DNA from: Hymenobacter aranciens
GTDB taxonomy: Bacteria > Bacteroidota > Bacteroidia > Cytophagales > Hymenobacteraceae
Direction of reading: 5' to 3'
Length of the DNA stretch: 64,000 nucleotides
Assembly: GCF_030580865.1 (NCBI RefSeq)
Contig: NZ_JAUQSY010000014.1
Coordinates: forward strand, 62,001-126,000
In this document: piece by piece, positions 51,401 through 61,200 of the stretch
Layout: every line of letters begins with the position of its first letter
Position numbering within the stretch: position 1 is the first letter of the stretch
The notes under the pieces: generated by a model
Told to the model about the DNA's origin: nothing
The model's database searches: none
What the model saw: the letters and a program-made list of their open reading frames with translations, nothing else
Translations under genes and position numbers: made by a program

Positions 51401-54400
51401 TGACGCCCGTGGTGCCGCACATGCCGCCGGGAATGGCAATATCCACCGAGCGGGCCGTGTAGCCGGTCTGCGGATTCAGGCGCAGCCAAGTGGTATCTAC
51501 CAAGCCCAGACGGGTGTAGTAGCGGGTCAGGCTGTCGGTCCAGGCGCTGGCGCTGGCGGCCAGCGAGGCCACGCCGGCCGGGTACTGGGCCGGGGCGGCC
51601 AGCACGGCGGCGCGGTAGCGGGCAATGTGGTCGAGCGTCTGGCGGGTGTACCATTCCTCGGTGAGGGCGGCCTGGTTCCACACCACCGGCAGAAATTGAT
51701 TCACAGCGAGATTGGCCGTCAGGCGCAGGTTCACCTGGATGATTTCGCCGGGGCGCAAATCCTGGGCGATGAAGGGCAGCACTTCGGTCAGGCCGTCGTC
51801 GAGGCGGTTGCGCGGGGTGGCGCTGGCCGCCGCGTTGGTGAAGTCCGACTTCTTGCGCACGTTGGGCGTGTGGGTGATGACGGGGTTCAGGCCCGGCGGC
51901 AGGTCATACTGGAACTCCCAGTAGGGCACGTCGAGGTTCGAGTTGTTCTGCAGGAAGTAGGTCCAGTTGCCATTGGCCCCCGCCCGGATGGTCTGGGGGA
52001 TAATGGTGGCAAAGTCCACGTCGAGCGGCCGGGCGGTTTCCACGGTCAGGCCATCGGTGAGCTGCACGCGGACGGCGCCGTTGGCGGCCACCACGTTATA
52101 CACGCCCACGCTCAGCGTGTCGAGGCGCCAGCGCAGGGTCACCTCCGTGCTGTTGCGGAAGCGCAGCACCTGCGCCTCGGCCCGGATGGTGGGGTCGAGA
52201 CCCTTGGTGAGGAAGAAGCGCGTGGCCGGCGTGCGGCGGAAGCCGGCGCCCAGCACCTGGGTGGTCACGCGCCCCTGCCCTACCCGGTTGGCCGCGATGC
52301 TGCGCACCTGGAAGCCCAGCGTATCGGCGTAGAGCGTGGCGGTTTGCAGGCTCGGGTAGGCGTAGGGCGTTTTCACCAGCACGTAGTAGGGGCCGGCGCC
52401 GGTGGTGGGCACCAGGATTTCCTGGCTCGTACTCACCTGGTTGAGGTAGATGAAGTCGTAGTCGGCGGCGGTAGGCACGCGGTTGTAGGCCACGTACATC
52501 TCGTTCTGACCCAGGCTCTGGGTGCTGGTCAGAGTCAGCACCATGTCCTTGTTGGCGCCGGGCGTCACGCGGTAATACACTATCGAGTCGGCCATCAGCG
52601 GGAAGCTGGTGGGGGTGCGCAGCGGCAGCGTGTTCACGCCCAGGCTGAGCAGGTTGCCGGCGTCGGTGATGTTGTTGTTGGCCGCCGGGCTGCTCACCGG
52701 CCCTTCGTAGATGTCGTTGAAGAGGTTGGTGGCCATCAGCCCGTGGTAATTGCCGGGCAGGATGCCCTGCAGGCGCGAGCGCACCACCCCGTTGATGGTC
52801 TGGCTGGGGGCAATGGCCACGTTCTGGGTGCGCGAGGCAAAGAGCTGGTCTACCGCCCCGTCCATCGTGGCGTCCTGACTGAGGTAGAGGCCGTCTTTCA
52901 GCTGGCCCACGGCGGGGTTGATGCCCTGGTTGCGCACCTGGTAGTGCACGGTCATGGTCTGGCCGAGCACGCGGTTGGCGGGGAGGGTTACGCTGGTTAC
53001 CACTAGGTCGGCCGGCTCGGGCACGCGGATGAGGATGTTGCCCTGCACCACGTTGTTGAGCTCCTGCTGGTGCTCATACACCGTGCCGTACTGAATGGCC
53101 CCGCCCCAGAGCTGCGTGGGGTAGTAGCCGTTCACGCCCGACTGGTCGGCCACCAGGAAAATGTAGTAGTTGCCCGACAAATAAGCCGGAATGGTCACTG
53201 GCAGCGCCACCGAGTAGCTGGCGCCCGCGCCCAGCGTGCCCGCGTGGCGGTAGGTGCCGATGCGAATGGCGCCGTTCACCGAAGGCGAGGTGCTGAGGTA
53301 AATGGCGTCGTCCCAGTCGCCTTCCAGCGTGGCGCCCACGCCCTGGTTGCGGATGGTGAAGGGCACCGTCACCTGCTGGCCGGCCACTACGTCGGTGGGC
53401 AGGGTGTAGGTGGTGGGCAGCAGGTCGGCGGGCGGCGTGAGGGTGATGGGCAGCGCCGTGCTGCGGAAGTTGTTGCCCGGATTGGTGTCCACCAACACGC
53501 TCGACACGTTGCTGTTGCAGTAGCCGCGCCCGTCGGGCACGCCGGCCTTGCCGATGACGAAGAAATTGCCCTGCAGGCCGTGGGGCAGGCGCACGGTCAC
53601 GGTGCCGTTGTAGCTGCTGCCCACGGCCAGGTCGCCGTTGCGCGTCACGCCGCTCAGCAGCAGGTCGCTGTTGTCGAGCGTGGCGTCGGTGGAGAGGAAA
53701 AACTGGTCCTGCCAGCCGGTGGCCAGGGTGCGGAAGGCGCCCTGGTTGTCCACGCTCCAGCTCAGGCCGATGGTCTGGCCCGAGAAGGCCGTGCCAGTGG
53801 TGCTGAGTACGGTTAGGCGCAGGTCGTCGGAGTAGTGGTAGGTGAAGGCGTGGCGGCGCTCGTTGTTGTTCTCGAAGTTGAACTCGTACACCGAGTTGCC
53901 ACTGTCGGTGTGCAGCAGCAGCTCGTAGTTGCCGGGCGTCACGCTGCGCGGAATGGTTAGCGTCATCGAACCCGAGTAGCTCGCGCCCACGGCCAGCGGA
54001 CCGATGCGGGTGGCGGTGCCCAGCAGCAGGCAGTTGGGCCCGCCGCCCGGCGTTACCAGGTAGATGGCATCGGTCCAGGTGCCGCCGGCGGCACCCACCG
54101 CCCCGCTGTTGTTGCGGACGGTGTAGTTCACCGTGAAGGTCTGGAAGGCATCCACATCGGCCGGGCCGGTGAAGGCGGTGGGCTGCAGGTCGGCGTAGGT
54201 GAGGCCCACGGCCACGGGCTGGGCCGAGCGGCGCAGGTTGTTGTTTTCGAAGTTGTATTCGAACACGTTACCGCGCGTCGAGCCGCTCACGTAGTCGGCG
54301 TAGCCATACACGTAGTAGTTGCCCGAAATGCCGTTGGGGATGTTCAGCGTCACGGTGCGGCGGTAGTGGTGGTTCACGGCCAGCGTGTCGCCGCCGAATA

Positions 54401-57400
54401 CGCTGGTGCTGCCCACGGCAATGGCCGTGCCGGGGTCAAACGTCGCCGAGGGGCACAGCCAGAACTGGTCGGACCAGTACCGTTCCTCGGGCACGGGCGC
54501 GTTCAGGCCGCCGTTTTTTACGTCCCAGGTCACGGTGAATGAATTGCCGGCCAGGGCGTTGCTTGGGGCCGTGAGGGCGATGGGCTGCAAGTCGGCCGGC
54601 GGACGCAGGATGATTTGCACCGGCTCCGGTGAGTTCACGTTGTTGGTGCTGGCGGTTTCAAACACCACGTTGTCGGTATCGGTGTAGGCGTAGAAGTAGC
54701 GCGTGCCGAACTCAGTGTGCGGAATGCGTACGCTCACGATGCGGTCGTAGAATTCATTGGTGGCCAGCGTGTCGGTCACGCGCTGGCGGCTCAGCGAAAT
54801 GGCGTTCGGCCCCAGCGACAGGCGGCCGGTGTTCTGGCTGATGTTGAGAATGGTATCGGGCGAGATGAAGAACTCATCGAAGCGCGGCACGGTCACCGTC
54901 ACCGGCCCGCGGTTGTACACGCGGTAGCGCAGCTGCACGTCGGTGTAGCCCACCGAGGGGTCGGGCGGCGACACGAAGTTTTCGAGCGAGAAATCCGGCG
55001 TCTGCGGTACTATCATCAGCGTGCGCTTGGGCGAGCGGCGGCGGTTGTTGAGGTAGTCGGTTTCGAGCAGCTGCCCGTTGGCATTGGCCCGCACAAACAC
55101 GTAGTAATAACCGGCCTGCGAGTACGGCACGGTGAAGGTGGCGTTGGTGATGTAGGTGCCGTTGGGCTGCAGGAAGGTGGTGTTGCCCCAGTCGCCCACC
55201 CGGATGGCGGTGTCGGTATTGAACACCGAATCCTGGCTCAGCCACACGTCGTCGCGCCACTGCTGGGCCAGGGTGCTGCCCAGGCCGGTGTTGGTCACGT
55301 TCCAGCTCATCTGCATGGTCTGGCCGGCGTACACGGTATCGGGGTTTTGGATGAAGCTCACCCGCAAGTCTGGCAGCTCGCGCAGGCCGAAGGCGAACAC
55401 CGGCCCCGGCGTGGCGAAGCAGGCATTGCGGGCCACCACGCGCCAGCGGTACTGCGCCCCGTAAGGAATTGAGCCGTTGAAAGTGTACTGCAGATTGGTG
55501 AGCCCGCTGGCGGTGGGTGTGGCGGGCTGGGTGCCGCTGGCTGGCCACACGTAGAGGTCGTAGGTGCTGGTGTTGCCACCCGGCGACCACGTGAACGTGA
55601 TGGGCAGACTGAGCCCATTGGAGCCATCAATGGGCTGCATCTGGCTGACCACGCCCGGCGCCGCCGTGGCCGGGTTGATGCTGACGGCCTGGCTGAACGG
55701 ATAGGTGCAGCCGGCCGCATTCGTCACTACCACCGAGTAAGTGGTGGCCACCGTGGGCGCGGGCGAGATGCTGGCCGTGGTTTCGCCGCCCGGGCTCCAG
55801 AGGTAGCTGGCGCCCGGGCCGGCGTTGCTCACCGTGAGGGTCACCGGCTGGCCGGTGCAGGTGCTGGTGGCCGAGGCACTGAACGTGGGCAGCGGCAGCA
55901 CCGGCAGCGGCTGGGTAGCGGTGCTGGAGCAGCCCGCGCCATCGGCGTAGGTGTAGGTGATGGTGTGGGTGCCCACGCCCGCCGTGGTGGCGTTGAACTG
56001 CCCGCTGCTCACGCCGGGGCCGCTGTAGGTGCCGCCGGCCGGGCTGCCGCCCGTCAGGGTGAAGGCGGCGGCCTGGTAGCAGCGCGGGGCCTGCGCCGCC
56101 AGCGTCACGGTGGGCAGGGCGCGCACTTCGAGCGTGCGGGTAGCAGTGGCCGAGCAGCTGGTGCCAGCCGTGTAAGTGTAGGTGATGGTGTAGGTGCCCA
56201 CGCCCGCCGCGGCGGGGTTGAAGGAGCCCGCCACCGTGCCATCGACGCGGTAGGTGCCGCCGGCCGGCGAGCCGCCCGTCAGGGTGAAGGCGGCGGAGTT
56301 GATGCACACGGGCGCCAGCGCGGCCAGCGTTACCGCGGGCGGGGCCGTCACGGTCAGGTCGCTGCCGTTGGTGTTGCTGGTGGCGGCGGGGTTGCTGCCT
56401 ACCAGCCGGATGCGGTAGCCGCTGGTGCCCGCCGTGGCAGCCGGCAGCGTACCCGAAATCGTGCCGTTGCCCAGGCCGCTAAACGCCACCGTGCCAATAG
56501 CCATGGGGCTGGCAAACGAGCCGCTGGCATCGGAAAGCTGCGCCGTGATGGTATTGCCGGCCGCAAAGCCTACCCCTGCCACGTTGAAAGTCATGGCGAA
56601 AGCCGTGGCCGGGCACAGCGGCCCCGCGAAAGCCGTGAGACTCAGTAACGGCGCGGTGGCGGCCTGCACCGTCACGTCCACGAAGCTGCTGAAGGAGCAG
56701 CCGCCCAGCGTCACCAGGCAGGTGTAGCGGTTCACGCCCACGTTGGTATTGCTGGGCACGGTGGGGTTTTGCAGGTTCGAGCTAAAGCCCAGCGGCCCGC
56801 TCCAGGCGTAGGTGGCGCCGGCGTAAGTGGGAGTCAGCGTCAGGGCGATGGTGCTGCCGTAGGGCACCGAGGCCGGGCCGCCGGCCTGGCTGACGGGCGT
56901 CGTATTAATAGTCAGGTCGGTGGCATTGGCCGTGCCCACGGTGGCGGGGTCCGAGGCTACCACGCGCACGCGGTAGCCGGTGCCGCCGGCTATGGTGTTG
57001 GGCACCGTGCCCGACAGCGTACCGCCCGCCGAGCCCGACGAAATCAGCGTGCCAAACAAAGGATTGCCGCTGCTGAACACCCCGCTGGCATCCGAGAGCT
57101 GCAGCTGGAACGCGTTGCCCGGCCCGTAGCCGGCCATGCTGGTAGTGAAAGGTACCGTGATGGTAGCCCCGGCACAGAAGCTGGTCGGCGATACCGCGCC
57201 CGTGGTGATGATGAGCGGGAAGGTATAATTGCTTGCCGAGCAGCCCGTGCCCTGCGCCGTGGTCACGCAGATGGGGCCCGTGGGCGCGCCGGCCGGGGCG
57301 GCCACCGTCAGGCTGGTAGCCGTGTTGCCGGTGATGGACCCCGTAGCCGCCACACCCCCGAAGGTGACGCTGGTGGCCCCGCCCAGATTGGTGCCGGTGA

Positions 57401-58148
57401 GGGTGACGCTGGTGCCGGCCGGGCCGCTGGTGGGCGTGAAGCTGCTGATAGTGGGCGCCGTCAGCACCGTAAAGCTGCTGGCGCTGGTACCGGTGCCGCT
57501 GGGCGTAGTCACCGTCAGCGGGCCGGTGCTGGCGCTGGCCGGCACGGTGGCCGTGATGCTGGTGGCCGAAACTACGGTGAAGGTGGTAGCCGCCGTGCCG
57601 TTGAACGCCACGGCCGTGGCCCCGGTGAAGCCGGTGCCGGTAAGGGTGACGCTGGTGCCCACGGCCCCGCTGGTGGGCGTGAAGCTGCTGATGGTGGGCG
57701 GCACGAGCACCACGAAGCTGTTGGTGCTGAGCGCCGTGCCGCTGGCCGTGGTGACGGCAATCTGGCCGGTGGTGGCGCCGGTGGGCACCGTTACGGTCAG
57801 CTGCGTGGCCGAGCCGACGGTGAACACCGGGGCATTCACGCCATTGATGGCCACGGCGGTGGCGCCGGTCAGGTTGCTACCCGTCACCGTGACGACGGTG
57901 CCGATGGGGCCGCTGGCCGGCGTGAAGCCGCTGATGCTGGGCATGGTGGCATTGGGACCGGGGGGGCCGCCGGTGGTGCCGCCGTTGCCGGGGCCGCCGG
58001 GCGTGCCGGTGCCGCCCGAGCCATTGCCGCCGGGCGGGCCGCCGGTGCTGCCGCCGTTGCCGGGCAGCTGCGCCACGGCACTCAGCGCGAAGGAAATCAG
58101 AATAACCAGCAGCCCCAGCCGGCGCGCAAAGTCGAATAAATGTTTCAT
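48483..58148 (-). CDS. Giant secreted TIG/Ig-like/CARDB protein with T9SS type A sorting domain
   Basis: 3,221 residues from ATG 58148; signal peptide LGLLVILISFALSAVAQ. A Gly/Pro/Asn-rich stretch (about 28-65) leads to three tandem IPT/TIG domains (about 66-305; ISGFTPASGPIGTVVTVTG, ISSFTPTSGAVGTSVTLTG, ISSFTPTSGPAGTSVTLTG). Next come Ig/PKD-like blocks with cysteines (about 315-840; GTYTITYTYTAGTSCSATAT) and about seven CARDB units (about 926-1830; DLRVSFIQNPDTVYAGQ, DLQPIALTAPSNALAGN, DLLPTTYTLPTDVVAGQ). A region like the DUF7619 group follows (about 2300-2480; SADPN, LNYQVQFENDPALATAPAQ), then an FN3-like domain. The shared tail of about 645 residues ends in the type A signal (VQLFPNPAHQQVRVLL ... 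LAAGVYTLRLHAG ... KRLVVE). It is probably a surface adhesin or stalk. It starts 75 bases after the next giant's stop. Confidence 0.9.
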   Translation of the reverse strand: MKHLFDFARRLGLLVILISFALSAVAQLPGNGGSTGGPPGGNGSGGTGTPGGPGNGGTTGGPPGPNATMPSISGFTPASGPIGTVVTVTGSNLTGATAVAINGVNAPVFTVGSATQLTVTVPTGATTGQIAVTTASGTALSTNSFVVLVPPTISSFTPTSGAVGTSVTLTGTGFTGATAVAFNGTAATTFTVVSATSITATVPASASTGPLTVTTPSGTGTSASSFTVLTAPTISSFTPTSGPAGTSVTLTGTNLGGATSVTFGGVAATGSITGNTATSLTVAAPAGAPTGPICVTTAQGTGCSASNYTFPLIITTGAVSPTSFCAGATITVPFTTSMAGYGPGNAFQLQLSDASGVFSSGNPLFGTLISSGSAGGTLSGTVPNTIAGGTGYRVRVVASDPATVGTANATDLTINTTPVSQAGGPASVPYGSTIALTLTPTYAGATYAWSGPLGFSSNLQNPTVPSNTNVGVNRYTCLVTLGGCSFSSFVDVTVQAATAPLLSLTAFAGPLCPATAFAMTFNVAGVGFAAGNTITAQLSDASGSFASPMAIGTVAFSGLGNGTISGTLPAATAGTSGYRIRLVGSNPAATSNTNGSDLTVTAPPAVTLAALAPVCINSAAFTLTGGSPAGGTYRVDGTVAGSFNPAAAGVGTYTITYTYTAGTSCSATATRTLEVRALPTVTLAAQAPRCYQAAAFTLTGGSPAGGTYSGPGVSSGQFNATTAGVGTHTITYTYADGAGCSSTATQPLPVLPLPTFSASATSTCTGQPVTLTVSNAGPGASYLWSPGGETTASISPAPTVATTYSVVVTNAAGCTYPFSQAVSINPATAAPGVVSQMQPIDGSNGLSLPITFTWSPGGNTSTYDLYVWPASGTQPATPTASGLTNLQYTFNGSIPYGAQYRWRVVARNACFATPGPVFAFGLRELPDLRVSFIQNPDTVYAGQTMQMSWNVTNTGLGSTLAQQWRDDVWLSQDSVFNTDTAIRVGDWGNTTFLQPNGTYITNATFTVPYSQAGYYYVFVRANANGQLLETDYLNNRRRSPKRTLMIVPQTPDFSLENFVSPPDPSVGYTDVQLRYRVYNRGPVTVTVPRFDEFFISPDTILNISQNTGRLSLGPNAISLSRQRVTDTLATNEFYDRIVSVRIPHTEFGTRYFYAYTDTDNVVFETASTNNVNSPEPVQIILRPPADLQPIALTAPSNALAGNSFTVTWDVKNGGLNAPVPEERYWSDQFWLCPSATFDPGTAIAVGSTSVFGGDTLAVNHHYRRTVTLNIPNGISGNYYVYGYADYVSGSTRGNVFEYNFENNNLRRSAQPVAVGLTYADLQPTAFTGPADVDAFQTFTVNYTVRNNSGAVGAAGGTWTDAIYLVTPGGGPNCLLLGTATRIGPLAVGASYSGSMTLTIPRSVTPGNYELLLHTDSGNSVYEFNFENNNERRHAFTYHYSDDLRLTVLSTTGTAFSGQTIGLSWSVDNQGAFRTLATGWQDQFFLSTDATLDNSDLLLSGVTRNGDLAVGSSYNGTVTVRLPHGLQGNFFVIGKAGVPDGRGYCNSNVSSVLVDTNPGNNFRSTALPITLTPPADLLPTTYTLPTDVVAGQQVTVPFTIRNQGVGATLEGDWDDAIYLSTSPSVNGAIRIGTYRHAGTLGAGASYSVALPVTIPAYLSGNYYIFLVADQSGVNGYYPTQLWGGAIQYGTVYEHQQELNNVVQGNILIRVPEPADLVVTSVTLPANRVLGQTMTVHYQVRNQGINPAVGQLKDGLYLSQDATMDGAVDQLFASRTQNVAIAPSQTINGVVRSRLQGILPGNYHGLMATNLFNDIYEGPVSSPAANNNITDAGNLLSLGVNTLPLRTPTSFPLMADSIVYYRVTPGANKDMVLTLTSTQSLGQNEMYVAYNRVPTAADYDFIYLNQVSTSQEILVPTTGAGPYYVLVKTPYAYPSLQTATLYADTLGFQVRSIAANRVGQGRVTTQVLGAGFRRTPATRFFLTKGLDPTIRAEAQVLRFRNSTEVTLRWRLDTLSVGVYNVVAANGAVRVQLTDGLTVETARPLDVDFATIIPQTIRAGANGNWTYFLQNNSNLDVPYWEFQYDLPPGLNPVITHTPNVRKKSDFTNAAASATPRNRLDDGLTEVLPFIAQDLRPGEIIQVNLRLTANLAVNQFLPVVWNQAALTEEWYTRQTLDHIARYRAAVLAAPAQYPAGVASLAASASAWTDSLTRYYTRLGLVDTTWLRLNPQTGYTARSVDIAIPGGMCGTTGVTECVRPFRPNPFDGNTYPPALVGCADSIVFTYKGRGLSCTLVVGSADPNLIVGPNGVGTRKMVGVQTPLNYQVQFENDPALATAPAQVVRVTVPLGPASDPRTFRLGSFGWDTLTFQVPANSSTYSATLDMPDSLGYDVRVLGTVDVVGRQLIWRLETIDPATGVAPLDPNKGFLALNDSTGRGQGFLNYIIQGSATAATGDTLAAQASIVFDVNPPIATNRWVNILDAGVPVSQVNTLPATQPGNVVSLTWTASDDAGGSGLRAFDIYASQDGGAFTRVAQDVPGLSYTFTGLPNTHYDFFTLAVDSTDNREALKTVAEAGITLGSVLPDLVVSALQTLPGGSYRNVTITGTLHLSADLLVTGTLTVQSGGVLSTLAPGGAACAAITGAGNFVLAAGGTLRICDAAGISASGATGSIQLSGTRSFSDDATYVYDGLAPQQTGAGLPDTVRNLRNVSQPLTLTQPVAVAQVLEVNANFSTNSQALTLLSSAAGTALVAYNGTTNPTMTGPATVQRWIDPSQNAGAGYRHYSSPVLNAPFADLQTPGFVPTLTTSYNTSATPGNVTPFPTVFGYDEARIPGSVATGFSAFDKGWEVPTTSTLTLGRGYTVNIPASEKVDFVGALNNAPVSLPLSFTPSAEAGWHLVGNPFAAPLDWSLVTRPAGLDAALYVFGSTGQYTGQYRSYVNGVGLGSPVVPSGQGFFVRASAPATLILNNSHRIREFRTTDPAFQRSTADLRPQLHLSLRGSTGPADDAYLYAEVGASPAVESAFDAVKLANPSGLNLGSLVGNEALAINGLAPAQLAATTSIPLQVGVPAVGAYTLTAAGLLNWPATTAVELYDALTGQRTDLRQQPAYAFTVSAATLNSATGRFWLNLAPAAPLGTAPAFSAATVQLFPNPAHQQVRVLLPATAGSATVQAELLNSLGQRVTQTAVALQPAGTSFLLPLDGLAAGVYTLRLHAGATIVTKRLVVE

Positions 58149-58223
58149 GACAAAAACATTAAGAAGGTAAGTGAATGGAATAGCGAAGCGGGCCGCCGCC
58201 GGGCGGCGGCAGCCCACCGTTGC
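58149..58223. other. 75-base gap with a GC-rich hairpin between two giant genes
   Basis: It contains GGGCCGCCGCC / GGCGGCGGCAGCCC-type pairing (about 58180-58206) without a T-run, then an AT-rich leader (TTAATGTTTTTGTC on the minus strand) before ATG 58148. The two giant genes may be co-transcribed through it. Confidence 0.5.
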
Positions 58224-61200
58224 TTATTCCACCACCAGCCGGTGGGTGAGTTGACCATTGCTGCCCTCGGCCTGGATGCGCACCAAGTAGATGCCAGCCG
58301 CCAGCCCCTGCACCGGCAGCGTGGCGTGCGCCGCCGTGCCGGTGGCCGCCGTGGTGGCGGGCACCAAGAGCTGGCTCACGCGCTGCCCCACGGCATTAAG
58401 CACGCTCACCTGCAGCTGCCGGACATTGGCGGGCAAGCCCGTCACGCTGAGCGTCACGGCCGCACCGGCGGTGTGCGCCGTCGGGTTGGGGTAGAGGCTC
58501 ACGAGGGCACCGGCCAGCTGCGGGCGCGTCGCCAGCGGACTGCCCGCCGGGCGGAACACCACGCTGAAGCGCCCGGCATACGGCTCATTGGCCGCGATGC
58601 TGAAGGTGTAGCTGGCCTGGGCAGCCAGGTTGATGAAGCTGCCCGTGAGGGCGTCGCGCAGGAACACCGTGGTGCCGGCCGGGCCGAAGTTCAGCAGCTC
58701 GGCGGCGGTGATGGTGAAGGTGCCGGCGGCGGGCGGACTCACCCACAGCGGCACCACTTCGTCGGCGGTGCCGGCGAGGGGGGCGCGGCCGTCTACCGAG
58801 AGGGGCATGTCGGGCGTGCCGGGCACGGGGGCGGCTACCGTAGAGAGGTAGAGGCCGTTGGAATTGGGCAGCTTGTAGGCGTCGTGCTGGCCGGTGTAGG
58901 GGTTGGTGGCCCCGGCTTCGAAGTACACGAAAGCGTCGTCGGTATCAGCGCCGCCGGCGGCTTGCAGCACCAGGTGCAGCAGGGGCCGGGTGTCGCCGGT
59001 GCTGCGCTGGAACTGGGGCTGGCCGGCGTAGATGGTGCTGCGGTTGCTGTTATTCAGGCTGATGCTGCCGGTGGTGCCGGGCGTGCTGGAGCGCACGAAG
59101 AAGCCCTGCCCGGCCGGAATGAGGCCGGTGCCAGCCCCTACCCCATTCACGAAAGAGCGGTAGCGCCCCACGTAGCCGGCCGTGCTCTGGAACACATACA
59201 CGGCCGCATCGACGCTGTTGAGCGCGGCACCCGAGACGGTGCCCCAGTCCAGCGGCGAGGGGTACGGGTTGCCCACCAGGTGCCAGCCGGCTTCGGCCTG
59301 CGTGCCCCGGGTAAGGCCGCTGATGGTCTGGGCCCCGTTGTTGAAGGTACCGGTGAAATCCACCAGCTGCTGGTTGCCGATTTGCACGGTGTAGCCGCGG
59401 CCTACGGTCAGGGCGTCGCTCAAAGAGTTAGGTGAGAAGTAGCCCTGGTCGAAAGCCGAGTAGTTGCTGGTGGGCGTGGCCAGGCGGCTTTCGTTGTAGC
59501 CGAACACGGTGGGGTACACGCTCAGGTTGCCGGGCAGGGCGGCGGTGTTGTAGGCCGGGTTCACTACCGGCGTGAAGCCGGTATTGGTGGCCAGGTCGGC
59601 CACCGTGGAGCCCGTTACCGGGGCGCTGTACATGCGGTAGCCGCCGGTGCCGGTGTTGCCGCTGGCGTCGATGTAGCGCTGCATGGTGCCGGTGGCGCCC
59701 TGCACCGTGCCGCTGCCCTCGTTCCACACCAGGGCGGTGCCGGCGGCGCTGCTCAGCAGCGTCAGGGGCTGGCCGTTGAGCAGCAGGCTGCCGGTGGTCA
59801 GGCGCACGGTTTCCTTCACGGCCAGGGGCTGGGTCAGGGTCACGTTGGCAGCGTTGATGATGGTCAGGCCCAGGGCCTGGGCGGGCAGACCGGCGCCGGT
59901 AATCTGGGCGCCGCTGCCGTTGTAGACGTAGCTGGCGTCGGGGCTGAAGGTGCGGGGGCCCGTCACCTGCAAGGCGCCGGTGCTGCCGCTGGCACTCAGG
60001 CCGGCCGGGCTGCAGATGCGCAGCGTGGCGCCGGCCGCCAGCACGAAGCCGCCCGGCCCGCCAATGGCGAAGCAGCCATCGGCGAGGCTGCCGCCGGTTT
60101 GCACCGTGAGGGTGCCGGCCACGGTGATGTTGCCGGCCAGCGTGCCGTTGCCGGTGCCGGTCACAGTCACGTTGTTATACACGCCGGCCGGGATGGTCGT
60201 GGTCGTGCTCACTGTCAAATCCGACGGGGCCGAGCCTACCGTGAACACCGTGGCGCTGGTGGCCGTGCCGCCCGGCGTGGTCACCGAGATAGTGCCGGTG
60301 GTGGCCGTTACGGGCACGCTGGTAGCGATGGTGGTGGCGTTGGTGACGGAGAACGGCGCGTTAGTGCCGTTGAACTGCACCGTGGTGGCGCCGCTGAAGC
60401 CGGTGCCCGTGATGGTAACCGAGGTGCCGCCGCTGCCCGAGCTGGGCGTGAAGCTGCTGATGGTGGGCACCGGCGCCGTGAGCACAAACGAAGTGTTCGA
60501 CGTAGCCACGCCGCCGGTAGTGGTGACGCGGATGGGACCGGTGCTGGCGCCGGCCGGCACCGTGGCCGTGACGCTGGTAGCCAAGCCGGCCGTAAACGTA
60601 ACGGCCGGTACGTTATTAAAGCTCACGCCCTGCAGCCCGTTCAGATTAGCCCCGGTGATGGTGACCACCGTGCCCACCGGCCCACTGGCCGGGGTGAAGG
60701 AGAGGATGGTGGGCGGCGCCACCATCTTGAAGGTAGCCAGGTTGTCGCGGCCCACACCGCCCGCAGTGCTGAAGCTGCCGCCCACCACCAGCGTGTCGTT
60801 GGAAAGCGTCAGGGCGTAGCCGTAGCCGTTGAGGCCGGGCAGGGTGATGAGGCTGCCGGTGGCGGCCGTCACGGCGGCCAGGTAGCTGGCCGATAAGCCA
60901 TTCACCTGCGAGAACTGGCCGGTCATCGTCACGAAGTCGGCGCTGGCGTCGATGTCGTACACCGTGCTGTTGGTGTTGGACGTCCAGGAAGTGGCGGCGC
61001 CGGTGGTTTTGCTCAGCGCCCCGATGTAGGCGCGCGGCTGGCCGTCGAGGGTGGTGAAGGAGCCGCCCACGTAGAGGTTGCTGGCGTTCTGGGCCAGGGC
61101 GTGCACGGTGCTGTTGGGGTTGGGCGCGAAGGAGGTCAGCGCGCCCGAGGAGGCATTCACGGCGCCCAGGTAGCTGCGGGCCGAGCCGCCCAGGGTGGTA

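Noticed and set aside
48969..53006. Long plus-strand open frame (1,345 codons)
   Set aside because: Antisense to the shared tail and CARDB region of the 3,221-residue giant; composition not protein-like.
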